Shown: one piece after another, positions 1-7,044 of the stretch
Numbering within the stretch: position 1 is the first letter of the stretch
Layout of the letters: every line of letters starts with the position of its first letter
Assembly: GCF_024345185.1 (NCBI RefSeq)
Contig: NZ_BROB01000013.1
Span: 1 to 64,000, forward strand
Direction of reading: 5' to 3'
From: Levilactobacillus humaensis
GTDB taxonomy: Bacteria > Bacillota > Bacilli > Lactobacillales > Lactobacillaceae
Length of the DNA: 64,000 nt
Program-made: the position numbers and the translations under genes
Notes under the pieces: generated by a model
Seen by the model: only the letters and a program-made list of their open reading frames with translations
Databases searched by the model: none
Told to the model about the DNA's origin: nothing

Positions 1-78
1 GGCGTACACCATTAGAGGTCTTCTGGGAACAGATGAGGTTCTAATAAGTGTTCGGATAATTCTTGCAATCTCCCTCAT
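1..78 (-). CDS. Unidentified protein, 5' end only (runs off left edge)
   Basis: An ATG at 78-76 is preceded by a good ribosome binding site (complement of attcctcc, 81-88) with about 3-5 bases between, and opens a frame of 26 codons with no stop before the window edge. The N-terminus is basic (MREIARIIRTLIRTSSV...), with no recognisable domain in so short a piece. The SD and open frame make it a likely real gene start; the product cannot be named. Confidence 0.5.
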   Translation of the reverse strand, partial: MREIARIIRTLIRTSSVPRRPLMVYA

Positions 79-219
79 TAATTCCTCCCAAAAATTTTAA
101 TGATACCATCAATGAATACGCTTTCATCGTAGCACTGTTTCGAAATCCATTCCATGATTAATACTTAACATCTAAAACAAATTAAATATCCATTCATTTA
201 TCAGGTGAACAGTGAGTGT

Positions 220-264
220 AAAAAAAACCGTCTAGTCGATGACCTCTCGTCGACTAGACGGTTT
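220..264 (-). terminator. Rho-independent terminator after the 273-581 gene
   Basis: A 14-bp inverted repeat (aaccgtctagtcga and its complement, loop about 7) lies directly after the stop codon. It is followed on the minus strand by a run of eight T. Confidence 0.85.
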
Positions 265-272
265 AACTGACA

Positions 273-581
273 TTAACCAATATGATTTTCACGAAGAATC
301 GCATTAACTTCCTGTTGCACATCCTCCGGCTTTTTCCATTCATCAAAGGTGGTAAAGTCCTCCTCTGGCATCGCATAGTGCTCATTCACGTAGTCCTCAT
401 AAGCCTGAACGTGCGGCGTATGGGCGATGTTCAACTGGAGAATCCGAACCTGTTTGATGAGCCCACGTTCAACCGCTAGCTCGGCCCGACCATTCTGGAC
501 CATGTTACTAATTTCCATGTACTTGCTCCCGTCCAGTCGGGTAATTTCTTCAATCAAGGTAAATGTTTCATGACTCTTCAT
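273..581 (-). CDS. Hypothetical protein, 102 aa
   Basis: Small acidic soluble protein with no signal peptide or membrane segment; I do not recognise the family. An upstream in-frame TTG would add seven residues, but the sequence between that TTG and the internal ATG is itself a GAGGAGG ribosome binding site seven to eight bases before the ATG at 581. The ATG is therefore the real start. The gene stands alone between its own terminator and a -10 hexamer TATAAT (638-643). An 8-bp hairpin (603-610 with 619-626) sits in the leader just upstream of the SD. A second, cre-overlapped promoter lies further upstream (749-777), with a terminator-like hairpin in between, so expression may be carbon-regulated. 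Function unknown. Confidence 0.7.
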   Translation of the reverse strand: MKSHETFTLIEEITRLDGSKYMEISNMVQNGRAELAVERGLIKQVRILQLNIAHTPHVQAYEDYVNEHYAMPEEDFTTFDEWKKPEDVQQEVNAILRENHIG

Positions 582-602
582 CCCAAATGCCTCCTCAGTC
601 AA

Positions 603-626
603 CGTTAGGGCGATAGTCCCCTAACG
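603..626 (-). promoter_or_regulatory. Leader hairpin just upstream of the SD
   Basis: CGTTAGGG (603-610) pairs perfectly with CCCTAACG (619-626). On the transcript the hairpin lies between the TATAAT -10 at 638-643 and the SD at 590-596. It may stabilise the 5' end or tune translation of the 102-aa protein; no U-run follows, so it is not a terminator. Confidence 0.4.
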
Positions 627-656
627 CCATCTCCCCAATTATACTAGGTTTTAGGG

Positions 657-690
657 CAAAACAAAACCACTACCAGGGAATGGTAGTGGT
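657..690 (-). terminator. Terminator-like hairpin between the cre promoter and the 102-aa gene
   Basis: Perfect 10-bp inverted repeat (accactacca / tggtagtggt, 666-690), followed on the minus strand by TTTTGTTTT. It would end transcripts begun at the promoter 749-777 after roughly 85 nt, giving either a short RNA or an attenuated leader. Confidence 0.7.
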
Positions 691-748
691 CGGCATAAGA
701 GAGAAAGAGAATTGATTAGAAGGTAATTATTAATACCTTACGACTAAT

Positions 749-777
749 AATATACCGGTATTTGTAAGCGCTGTCAA
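749..777 (-). promoter_or_regulatory. Near-consensus sigma-A promoter overlapped by a CcpA cre site
   Basis: TTGACA (777-772), a 17-bp spacer and TATATT (754-749) form an almost ideal vegetative promoter. The bases 763-776 read TGACAGCGCTTACA, which fits the published cre consensus TGWNANCGNTNWCA at every fixed position and overlaps the -35. Repression by CcpA with HPr-Ser-P is the expected outcome. No obvious ORF with a ribosome binding site starts before the terminator-like hairpin at 657-690. Nothing else was recognised in the 582-1037 gap beyond the hairpins listed. Confidence 0.65.
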
Positions 778-857
778 TGCTTTCACAGAAATAATTATTA
801 CTTTTGACCATTATTCTTCTAAATGAGGCTGGCCAGTAACTAATCGCGGCTAAAAAA

Positions 858-893
858 ACCAAAAAAAGAGACCGGGAAGCATGCCCTCCCGGC
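858..893 (-). terminator. Probable terminator of tagH
   Basis: CCGGGA (872-877) pairs with TCCCGG (887-892) around a GC-rich loop, followed on the minus strand by TCTTTTTTT. It would leave a 3' untranslated region of about 140 nt after tagH. Confidence 0.65.
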
Positions 894-1037
894 CCCGCCA
901 TTTAGTCTTCACCAAATGAGAGATAGATCCTTTATTCGATTCATTGGGAAATCAGATAAAGGGGTAAATAAATGGTAACTTAAAGATACCACGCTAAATG
1001 ATAAAAATCTATCCCTTTTATCATCATTTTCTAATTT

Positions 1038-2123
1038 TTATTTAACACTACTGGTCGCGTTGGGATCATGCAGTACCGTTTCCGGATGCACAATATGCGC
1101 TGGATTTGAGATCACATCAGTAACTGAATGACCAGAAATGTTGACCACACAGGCGAAGAGCATCGCAACAATAGCCACACCCGTCAGAATTCGATTACGC
1201 CAGCTCATCTTTTCACTGATGACTGACCCGTAGAAGTCCTTCTTCACTTGATCGGCAACGTGGGCATCGTCCGGCGCTACCGCCTGGCGTTCCTTGGTAA
1301 CTTGGGCCTGATAAGCATCGATATCAAAGGACTTTTGCCCTTCTTTCATCGTCCGTTGGAAATGCTTCTTTTCCTTCTTGGTCTGCTTCTTAAACCACTT
1401 GGTAAAGTCACGGTAATCCTGAACAATTTCCTCAGTAGGTCCGATGGCCTTCAGTGCCCCATAGTGAATCCAGGCCACACGATCACACAAGATTTCAACT
1501 TGCTTCAAGGAGTGACTGACAAAGACGATGGTCTTCCCCAGGTCCTTGAATTCAGCAATCTTGTCCACACACTTTTGGTAGAAGGTATCATCACCAACGG
1601 ACAAGGCCTCATCAATGATCAGAATGTCAGGGTTGACGTGCACGGCAATGGCAAAGCCCAGCCGCGACTTCATCCCTGAAGAATAGCTCTTAACGGGTTG
1701 GTATAAAAAGTCACCAATATCCGCAAAGGCCACAATGTCATCCATTAATCCATCAATCTCGGGATTAGTCAGCCCCTGCATCAATGCCTTGAGTCGAATG
1801 TTTTCGACTCCGGTCAGGTTGCCTCGCAACCCGGCACCGATGGCGATGATCGAGGTGTCCCCCTTCACATCCACCGTCCCAGTCGTTTGTGGGATAATCC
1901 CAGAAATGATGTTGGATAGTGTCGACTTACCGGAACCATTGACCCCGATCAAACCCAGGGTTTCACCCGACTTAACCTCGAGTGAGATCCCCATCAAGGA
2001 CCAGAAATGTGGCACCTTAGTATTGCTTAGGGAAAAGAAGGACCGCAATTTTTCGGATTGGGTCTTGTACAAGTCATACTCTTTTGTAACGTTTGTTACT
2101 TTAATTTTATATGAATTATCCAT
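1038..2123 (-). CDS. tagH: Teichoic acid export ABC transporter ATPase (TagH-like)
   Basis: 361 aa. The ATPase domain fills residues 1-240: Walker A GVNGSGKST (60-68), signature SSGMKSR (148-154), Walker B ILIIDE (167-172), and the SGETLGLIG...NLTGVENI pattern typical of ATPases that export teichoic acid or O-antigen across the membrane. A charged linker (about 240-305) leads to one membrane segment (about 312-331) and a short external tail, as in TagH proteins. TagH normally works with the permease TagG to flip undecaprenyl-linked wall teichoic acid outward. No tagG-like gene lies within 1 kb downstream or immediately upstream here, so the partner must be elsewhere. A TATAAT -10 at 194-199 past 2000 (2194-2199) is the likely promoter. 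Confidence 0.85.
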   Translation of the reverse strand: MDNSYKIKVTNVTKEYDLYKTQSEKLRSFFSLSNTKVPHFWSLMGISLEVKSGETLGLIGVNGSGKSTLSNIISGIIPQTTGTVDVKGDTSIIAIGAGLRGNLTGVENIRLKALMQGLTNPEIDGLMDDIVAFADIGDFLYQPVKSYSSGMKSRLGFAIAVHVNPDILIIDEALSVGDDTFYQKCVDKIAEFKDLGKTIVFVSHSLKQVEILCDRVAWIHYGALKAIGPTEEIVQDYRDFTKWFKKQTKKEKKHFQRTMKEGQKSFDIDAYQAQVTKERQAVAPDDAHVADQVKKDFYGSVISEKMSWRNRILTGVAIVAMLFACVVNISGHSVTDVISNPAHIVHPETVLHDPNATSSVK

Positions 2124-2193
2124 GAATTAAACTTCCTAACTCAAATATTAACGCACTCTAACGCACCGAGGTCTCCCCGGCCTAATCTGTTGT

Positions 2194-2199
2194 ATTATA
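2194..2199 (-). promoter_or_regulatory. -10 element of the tagH promoter
   Basis: Consensus TATAAT on the minus strand about 70 bp before tagH, just after the terminator of the upstream gene. No good -35 was seen. Confidence 0.4.
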
Positions 2200-2201
2200 A
2201 C

Positions 2202-2240
2202 AAAAAAAGCTACCGAATGGGTAAAAATTCCGGTAGCTTT
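2202..2240 (-). terminator. Terminator of the GH73 gene
   Basis: Perfect 10-bp stem AAAGCTACCG/CGGTAGCTTT, followed on the minus strand by a run of seven T. Confidence 0.85.
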
Positions 2241-2271
2241 ACCATTTTCTTATAACCAGTCGTCAAACCGC

Positions 2272-3660
2272 TTAGGATAAAGCACGTGCGTCTACCCAGT
2301 AATTGGTTTTACTGCCACTAAATCGAATCCGATACCAGGTTGACTTGTTGGAAGCCTTGAAACCGCAAAGATTGACGGTCACTTTGGTTCCCTTCTTGCT
2401 CCCCTTGGGCCACTTCAACGTCTGTTGATTGAAGTGGGTCGTGGTGACGTGATTATAAACATTGTACTTATTAAATTTACTGCTCAGGGTCTTCTTGCCA
2501 CTCGCCGCGGTATAGAAAACTTGGGCGTACTGTGGCTGAGCCACCATCCCGGCAATCCAAGTCTTATCTTTGCCGACCTTGATCCGATACCAGGTGGTTT
2601 TGACGCCGTCTTGCGTCTTCACGGCTTCGTTGTCCGCCGTATAGGACTTAGCTGTCAGCTTCTTCACCGCCGTCTGTTCCTGGGCTAGGTAAGGCGAATT
2701 ATAGACATGGTTATAGGTGCTTCCCCCCGCCTTGGTGTTCACCTTCACGGTCGCTTTCCCATCGGTATAGGTCACTTGGGGGAAACTGATGGCACTGGCG
2801 TAAACCCAGTACCGAGTAGCCGACTTACTCTTCTCAAATCGAATTCGATACCAGGTAGTCTTGTTTCCAGACTTAGTCGCCGTTCTCACGGCTCGCATAT
2901 CCAGATAGACCTTCTTCCCTTTAGTCGCCTTAACTTTGCTCCAGGCCGTCTTGGTGATGTTAGCTCGCGTATCCTTCACGTGGTTATACAACCGCACGGA
3001 AGCGTAATCCTTGCTGAGCGTGGCCGTTTGATTGCCCGAGGTGCCATAATACTTGGCTTTGGAGTAGACCTTGGGAGCCGGTGTCGCCACATCTGGTGCA
3101 GAACCGTCAAGCAAGGTATCTAAACTATAAGTTTTAATAATGCTGATCAGTGAGCTCCCATAGGTCGGCGCCGTCGCATAGACGCCGGTCAAGGCATTAG
3201 CCGCACTTGCATAGGTCTTGGCATTTTCACGCCAAGTGCCACTGTAAATTTTGGGATTATAACTGGTTCCCCCACGAAGCAGGGTCGCATTATCCGTCAT
3301 TGAGGCCTTAGCATTGGGATACTTTCTAAAGTTAGCGGTCGTGTGATAGAGCTGACCGTTGGCATCGTATTCCGTCGTCGCCATCGCGACAGATTGCCCC
3401 TTATAACTGCCCTTCACGCCAAAGTAATTGTTGGCTTGGGTTGTGAGGAGACTTGTTCCCCAAGCACTCTCTAACGCTGCCTGAGACATCATCACGGATG
3501 GATACAGTTTATACTGATTTGCAACTGACGTGACGGGACTCTTCAAATCGCTGATAAAACCTTGGGGATTCGTCGTTGCCGCATGGGCGGTCCCGCTGAC
3601 GCTACCCAACGCAGTCCCCAGCAGGAGTGCGGCTAGTAGCCATCGTTTACTTCGCTTCAT
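2272..3660 (-). CDS. Secreted endo-beta-N-acetylglucosaminidase (GH73) with SH3/GW-like repeats
   Basis: 462 aa, predicted to cut the glycan strands of peptidoglycan at GlcNAc during wall turnover or cell separation. A signal peptide occupies residues 1-27 (cleavage after AHA). The GH73 domain (about 30-180) contains SQAALESAWGTS with the probable catalytic Glu64, plus NNYFGVKG and FRKYPNAKASM typical of the family. Three C-terminal repeats of 70-75 residues, each with YNHV and TWYRI, resemble GW/SH3_8 wall-binding modules. A longer frame opens with GTG at 3690, but only the ATG at 3660 has a ribosome binding site (AAGGGGG, eight bases away). A 7-bp inverted repeat (3690-3713) lies just upstream. 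Monocistronic with its own terminator. Confidence 0.88.
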   Translation of the reverse strand: MKRSKRWLLAALLLGTALGSVSGTAHAATTNPQGFISDLKSPVTSVANQYKLYPSVMMSQAALESAWGTSLLTTQANNYFGVKGSYKGQSVAMATTEYDANGQLYHTTANFRKYPNAKASMTDNATLLRGGTSYNPKIYSGTWRENAKTYASAANALTGVYATAPTYGSSLISIIKTYSLDTLLDGSAPDVATPAPKVYSKAKYYGTSGNQTATLSKDYASVRLYNHVKDTRANITKTAWSKVKATKGKKVYLDMRAVRTATKSGNKTTWYRIRFEKSKSATRYWVYASAISFPQVTYTDGKATVKVNTKAGGSTYNHVYNSPYLAQEQTAVKKLTAKSYTADNEAVKTQDGVKTTWYRIKVGKDKTWIAGMVAQPQYAQVFYTAASGKKTLSSKFNKYNVYNHVTTTHFNQQTLKWPKGSKKGTKVTVNLCGFKASNKSTWYRIRFSGSKTNYWVDARALS

Positions 3661-3689
3661 TCTCGGTTTCCCCCTTAAAATCGCTTTCA

Positions 3690-3713
3690 CGTCAAGAATA
3701 ACATAACTTGACG
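3690..3713. promoter_or_regulatory. Inverted repeat upstream of the GH73 gene
   Basis: CGTCAAG (3690-3696) and CTTGACG (3707-3713) are perfectly complementary, with a 10-base AT-rich centre. There is no adjoining T-run, so it is more likely an operator or mRNA-leader hairpin than a terminator. The binding protein is unknown. Confidence 0.35.
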
Positions 3714-3761
3714 CTTTACTGGAAGTAAAAATGGGGATAACTCGCGCTAATTCAAGGTTCG

Positions 3762-4493
3762 TTAGGCCAGCTGACTAGCAGCCGCCTCATCGAGAATGAT
3801 TTGCACATTTTGGTGAGTTTGGAGATAACTAGCCGGAACCTCAGGGGTCACAGGCCCTTGAATCATCGCGGCTACAGCGTCTGCCTTGGCTGCTCCGTAG
3901 GCCACGATCAGGATCTCCTTGGCCTGTAAAATCGAGCCAATTCCCATGGAGTAAGCATATCGTGGCACATCCTCAGCATTGTCAAAAAATCGAGCATTTG
4001 CTTCGATAGTTGACGCAGTCAGGGCCACCTTGTGCGTGGTCGATGCTGGATCAGTCCCAGGTTCATTGAACCCAATGTGTCCATTTTGTCCCAGACCTAA
4101 CAATTGTAGGTCAACGGGGTGTTGTGCAATCACGTCGTCATACCGCTTGGTTTCGGCCGCAGCATCCGCGTTCATCCCATCTGGCACAAATGACTGGGCA
4201 AATGGTTTGCGATTGAATAAATGGTGTTGCATAAAATAGTGGTAACTCTCTGGATGGTCGGCCCCTAAGCCCACATATTCATCCAGGTTAACCGAGGTCA
4301 TGTGACTGAAATCCAAGTCACTGGCCACGAGTTCATCATAGATCGTCACTGGTGTGCTTCCGGTCGCTAGTCCCAGAACCTTGGCCCCCTGTTGTAAGGC
4401 ATGTTGGAAAATCTGAAACCCGGCACGGCCGCCAGCTGCCTGATCTTTCACGATTTGAATGTTCATGTTGTTACTTGTAAGTTGTGTCATCAC
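3762..4493 (-). CDS. nagB: Glucosamine-6-phosphate deaminase
   Basis: Converts glucosamine-6-phosphate to fructose-6-phosphate and ammonia, returning amino sugars to glycolysis; it opposes GlmS. The 243-aa frame has the family landmarks GLATGSTP near residue 42, NLDEYVGL near 70, [15 protein letters not shown] near 130 and a compact C-terminus of the short Gram-positive type. The start may be GTG 4493, ATG 4490, or the internal ATG that begins [14 protein letters not shown] sits seven bases before the GTG, so 4493 is kept. The upstream promoter carries two NagR/DasR-like boxes (4511-4546). No nagA or nagR is present in the window. Confidence 0.92.
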   Translation of the reverse strand: MMTQLTSNNMNIQIVKDQAAGGRAGFQIFQHALQQGAKVLGLATGSTPVTIYDELVASDLDFSHMTSVNLDEYVGLGADHPESYHYFMQHHLFNRKPFAQSFVPDGMNADAAAETKRYDDVIAQHPVDLQLLGLGQNGHIGFNEPGTDPASTTHKVALTASTIEANARFFDNAEDVPRYAYSMGIGSILQAKEILIVAYGAAKADAVAAMIQGPVTPEVPASYLQTHQNVQIILDEAAASQLA

Positions 4494-4510
4494 CCGAAAT
4501 CTCCCTCTCT

Positions 4511-4553
4511 AATGGTATAGTCCAATGATAAAAGATCTAGACCAATCTTGCAA
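4511..4553 (-). promoter_or_regulatory. nagB promoter with two NagR-like (dre) operator candidates
   Basis: -35 TTGCAA (4548-4553), 17-bp spacer and -10 TATCAT (4525-4530). One candidate operator (4533-4546, ATTGGTCTAGATCT on the minus strand) fills the spacer. A second (4511-4525, TTGGACTATACCATT on the minus strand) follows the -10. Both resemble the TGGTCTAGACCA-type sites of GntR-family NagR/DasR repressors. The placement suits repression relieved by amino-sugar phosphates. Confidence 0.6.
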
Positions 4554-4585
4554 GCTTTTTGCTCAGAAAAACTTCCCGTAAACCA

Positions 4586-4623
4586 ACAAAAAAGGACGGC
4601 CACTGTCCAAGCAGTGATCGCCC
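4586..4623 (-). terminator. Terminator of the 40-aa gene
   Basis: Imperfect 12-bp stem (4594-4605 with 4612-4623) followed on the minus strand by TTTTTT. The stem reaches the stop codon. Confidence 0.7.
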
Positions 4624-4745
4624 TATTTCCGACGAATACCTCGCCGGTTGGCACTTAATTCATTCTGTTGTTTCCGAAACTTCTCAAACGTTGCGTCGCG
4701 TTGCTTTTGGTTCTTGTGGGAATCCACCCGTTTCGTATATTTCAT
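4623..4745 (-). CDS. Small basic protein, 40 aa
   Basis: An ATG at 4745 follows a GAGGTG ribosome binding site by eight bases and opens 40 codons rich in Lys, Arg and Gln, beginning MKYTKRVDSHKNQKQR and ending NRRGIRRK. It has its own promoter (TTGCGA, 17 bp, TATAGT) and terminator, so it is a complete transcription unit between glmS and nagB. It has no Cys pairs, membrane segment or signal peptide; it is strongly basic and could bind RNA or the ribosome, but I do not recognise a family. Confidence 0.7.
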   Translation of the reverse strand: MKYTKRVDSHKNQKQRDATFEKFRKQQNELSANRRGIRRK

Positions 4746-4783
4746 CGTTTTCACCTCGCGTTTTCATAACTTTTCGTAAGTGT

Positions 4784-4812
4784 ACTATACAACGAAAACC
4801 GGCATTTCGCAA
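4784..4812 (-). promoter_or_regulatory. Promoter of the 40-aa gene
   Basis: TTGCGA (4807-4812), 17-bp spacer and TATAGT (4784-4789) on the minus strand, about 40 bp before the start codon. Confidence 0.7.
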
Positions 4813-4847
4813 GTTAGACGCGTCGTGTCGCCTTGGATCGCAATCAC

Positions 4848-4880
4848 ACAAAAAGCGTTCGGAAAATTCCCGAACGCTTC
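4848..4880 (-). terminator. Terminator of glmS
   Basis: Perfect 10-bp stem AAGCGTTCGG/CCGAACGCTT, followed on the minus strand by TTTTTG. Confidence 0.85.
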
Positions 4881-4896
4881 CAAAACTCATTTTAAA

Positions 4897-6714
4897 TTAT
4901 TCAACCGTCACACTCTTAGCCAGGTTACGTGGCTTGTCAACATCCAGGCCCTTGTTCAGGCTGGTGTAGTAAGCCAACAGTTGGGCCGGCACAACGCTCA
5001 GCAATGGCATCAACATCTCGTCAACATCTGGCAAGATCAGATTGTCACCCTCGATAGCTAAGCCTTCACGAACAATCGTCAAGGTCTTGGCCCCACGAGC
5101 CACGGTTTCTTGCAAGTTACTCCGCGTTAAGCCAGCGGTCTTGGCCTGCGTAATGAAACCAATCACTGGCGTGCCCTTTTCGATCAAGGCAATCGTCCCA
5201 TGCTTGAGTTCTCCAGAGGCAAAACCTTCGGCCTGAACGTAGGAAATTTCCTTCAGCTTCAAGGCAGCTTCCATGGAAACCGCGTGGTCAATCCCACGGC
5301 CGATGTAGAAGGCCTTGTTGGACTTCATCAGGTAGTCATTAGACAACTGTTCCAACTTATCCTTTTCGTCGACGATAGCCTGCATCCCCGTGGCAACTAA
5401 ACCGAGTTGTTGGCGAATGTTGAAGTTCTGCGCCACGATTTGGCCAGTTGCTTCACCCAATGACTTTGCCAAGATCGCTTCTAGCGCGATCTGCGCCGTG
5501 TAAGCCTTGGTTGAAGCCACGGCAATTTCTGGACCAGCATGGAGTAACAACGTGTAGGTTGCCTCACGGGACAACGTTGAGTTCTGCACGTTGGTGATCG
5601 TCAAGCTTGGGTAGCCAGCATCGTTAACGTTGACCAGTACCTCACGGCTATCCGCCGTTTCACCAGATTGCGTCAAGAAGATGAAGAACGGCTTCTTTGA
5701 CAGCATTGGTTGTTCGTAGGCAAATTCAGACGACACGTGAACTTCCGTTGGGATGTGAGCTAAGTTTTCAAATAGCCGATTCCCAACTAAACCGGCATGG
5801 TAACTGGTCCCGGCACCCACGATGTACAGACGATCGGCGGCTTCCATGGCGGCGATCAGCTTGTCATTAATCTGAGGTTCGCCGTGTTCTGACAAGTAGG
5901 TTTGGGCCAACTTGCGCATCACGTTAGGTTGTTCGTCGACTTCCTTCAACATGTAGAATGGGTAGGTTCCCTTGTCCGTTTCGTCGGCATTCATGTCAAC
6001 GTGGAATGGCTTGCGTTCAACGGCATTGCCGTCGGCGTCTTGGATGGCTACCTTGCCCGGCGTAATGGTCACGACTTCGCCGTCCATTAATTCCAAGAAG
6101 TCATGGGTTTCCTTGAGCATCGCCAAGGCGTCGGAACAAACGACGTTGAAACCATCACCGACCCCAATCAATAAGGGGCTCTTGTTTTTAGCAACAAATA
6201 ACGTGTCTGGTTGTTCGCGGTCCATCATCAGGAAGGCGTATGAAGAACCCTTTAATAGGCTTAACGTCTTCAAGAATGCTGCCTTAGCGTCCAAGTTGTC
6301 TTCAACGGCAAACTTGTCGATCAATTGAACGACAACTTCGGTATCCGTTTGGCTCTTGAAAGGCACATCACTCAGATACTTTGCCTTCAGTTCTTGGAAG
6401 TTGTCAATAACCCCGTTGTGAACCAGGTAGAACCGGTCGTCATTGGAGAAATGTGGATGTGCGTTATCGACGCTAACCACCCCATGGGTTGCCCAACGCG
6501 TATGACCGATCCCAGTTGACCCGTGAACGTCAGGCGTCACCTTAGACCGTAATTCAGAGATCCGACCTTTAGTCTTAACTAAGTAATCCTGACCCTTTTG
6601 GTCGTTGACGTAGATACCGGCTGAATCGTACCCCCGGTATTCCAACTTCTCTAGGCCGTTCAATAGGATCTTAACGGCATTGTCATTTCCAGTAACCCCA
6701 ACAATTCCACACAT
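4897..6714 (-). CDS. glmS: Glutamine-fructose-6-phosphate aminotransferase (isomerizing)
   Basis: Makes glucosamine-6-phosphate from fructose-6-phosphate and glutamine, the committed step to UDP-GlcNAc for peptidoglycan and teichoic acids. 605 aa, full length. It starts MCGIVG with the catalytic Cys2 of class II amidotransferases; residues 1-240 form the glutaminase domain (GHTRWATHG, LVHNGVIDN). Two SIS isomerase domains follow (GAGTSYHAG; SGETADSREVL; ASTKAYTAQ), and the C-terminus ends KSVTVE as usual. The leader of about 130 nt shows NagR-like boxes and hairpins but not the conserved core of a glmS ribozyme. It lies downstream of glmM, separated by a terminator, so it is a separate unit. 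Confidence 0.96.
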   Translation of the reverse strand: MCGIVGVTGNDNAVKILLNGLEKLEYRGYDSAGIYVNDQKGQDYLVKTKGRISELRSKVTPDVHGSTGIGHTRWATHGVVSVDNAHPHFSNDDRFYLVHNGVIDNFQELKAKYLSDVPFKSQTDTEVVVQLIDKFAVEDNLDAKAAFLKTLSLLKGSSYAFLMMDREQPDTLFVAKNKSPLLIGVGDGFNVVCSDALAMLKETHDFLELMDGEVVTITPGKVAIQDADGNAVERKPFHVDMNADETDKGTYPFYMLKEVDEQPNVMRKLAQTYLSEHGEPQINDKLIAAMEAADRLYIVGAGTSYHAGLVGNRLFENLAHIPTEVHVSSEFAYEQPMLSKKPFFIFLTQSGETADSREVLVNVNDAGYPSLTITNVQNSTLSREATYTLLLHAGPEIAVASTKAYTAQIALEAILAKSLGEATGQIVAQNFNIRQQLGLVATGMQAIVDEKDKLEQLSNDYLMKSNKAFYIGRGIDHAVSMEAALKLKEISYVQAEGFASGELKHGTIALIEKGTPVIGFITQAKTAGLTRSNLQETVARGAKTLTIVREGLAIEGDNLILPDVDEMLMPLLSVVPAQLLAYYTSLNKGLDVDKPRNLAKSVTVE

Positions 6715-6797
6715 AACTAGTCTTCCTTTTCTCGACGCCGCCCCCGTTAGTCGGGAGGGTCGGTTGATTTTTTTAGAAATGTATCAGCTTTCTTATA

Positions 6798-6813
6798 AAT
6801 TGGTATAGACTGA
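6798..6813. promoter_or_regulatory. NagR-like operator candidate 1 in the glmS leader
   Basis: AATTGGTATAGACTGA on the plus strand matches the left half and centre of dre-type sites (TGGTCTAGACCA) and resembles the boxes in front of nagB. A 6-bp inverted repeat GAAACG/CGTTTC follows at 6812-6833. Confidence 0.45.
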
Positions 6814-6844
6814 AACGCCTTTCATAACGTTTCCGGATGACTAT

Positions 6845-6873
6845 ACTTTACAGCCTTCCTTAGGGGTTGTCAA
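6845..6873 (-). promoter_or_regulatory. Probable glmS promoter
   Basis: Consensus TTGACA (6868-6873), 17-bp spacer and TAAAGT (6845-6850) on the minus strand, giving a leader of about 125 nt. The leader also contains a GC-rich imperfect hairpin (about 6732-6763) ahead of the SD (AAGGAAG). Confidence 0.6.
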
Positions 6874-6886
6874 CTATAAAAACCGC

Positions 6887-6902
6887 AACTGGTCTATCGT
6901 CC
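6887..6902. promoter_or_regulatory. NagR-like operator candidate 2 upstream of the glmS promoter
   Basis: AACTGGTCTATCGTCC contains a perfect TGGTCTA half-site. It lies just upstream of the -35 of the glmS promoter. Confidence 0.4.
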
Positions 6903-6949
6903 CTTTACGACTCCGTTTTCATGAAAATAATCACTCTTTATCGCAACGG

Positions 6950-6975
6950 CACGTGGCTTCCATGAGAGCCACGTG
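6950..6975. repeat. 9-bp inverted repeat in the glmM-glmS gap
   Basis: CACGTGGCT (6950-6958) and AGCCACGTG (6967-6975) are perfectly complementary around an 8-base centre. There is no T-run on either side. It could be an operator or an RNA hairpin in glmM read-through transcripts; role unknown. Confidence 0.45.
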
Positions 6976-6990
6976 GCAACCAACAATTCC

Positions 6991-7024
6991 TCAAAAAAAG
7001 AGCCCTGGGCCATCCCCAGAGCTC
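6991..7024 (-). terminator. Terminator of the cdaA-cdaR-glmM operon
   Basis: 10-bp stem GAGCTCTGGG/CCCAGGGCTC (one G-U) followed on the minus strand by seven T. Confidence 0.85.
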
Positions 7025-7044
7025 CACTAAATTATCGATTTAAC

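Noticed and set aside
716-901. 61-codon minus-strand frame upstream of the 102-aa gene
   Set aside because: No ribosome binding site; it runs through a terminator hairpin and through the cre promoter.
4559-4969. 136-codon plus-strand frame over the 40-aa gene and the glmS end
   Set aside because: No SD; antisense to two better-supported minus-strand genes and across two terminators.
6715-6900. glmS ribozyme in the glmS leader
   Set aside because: The conserved AGCGCC-type 5' core and pseudoknot sequences were not found; only hairpins and NagR-like boxes are visible. An Infernal search would settle it.
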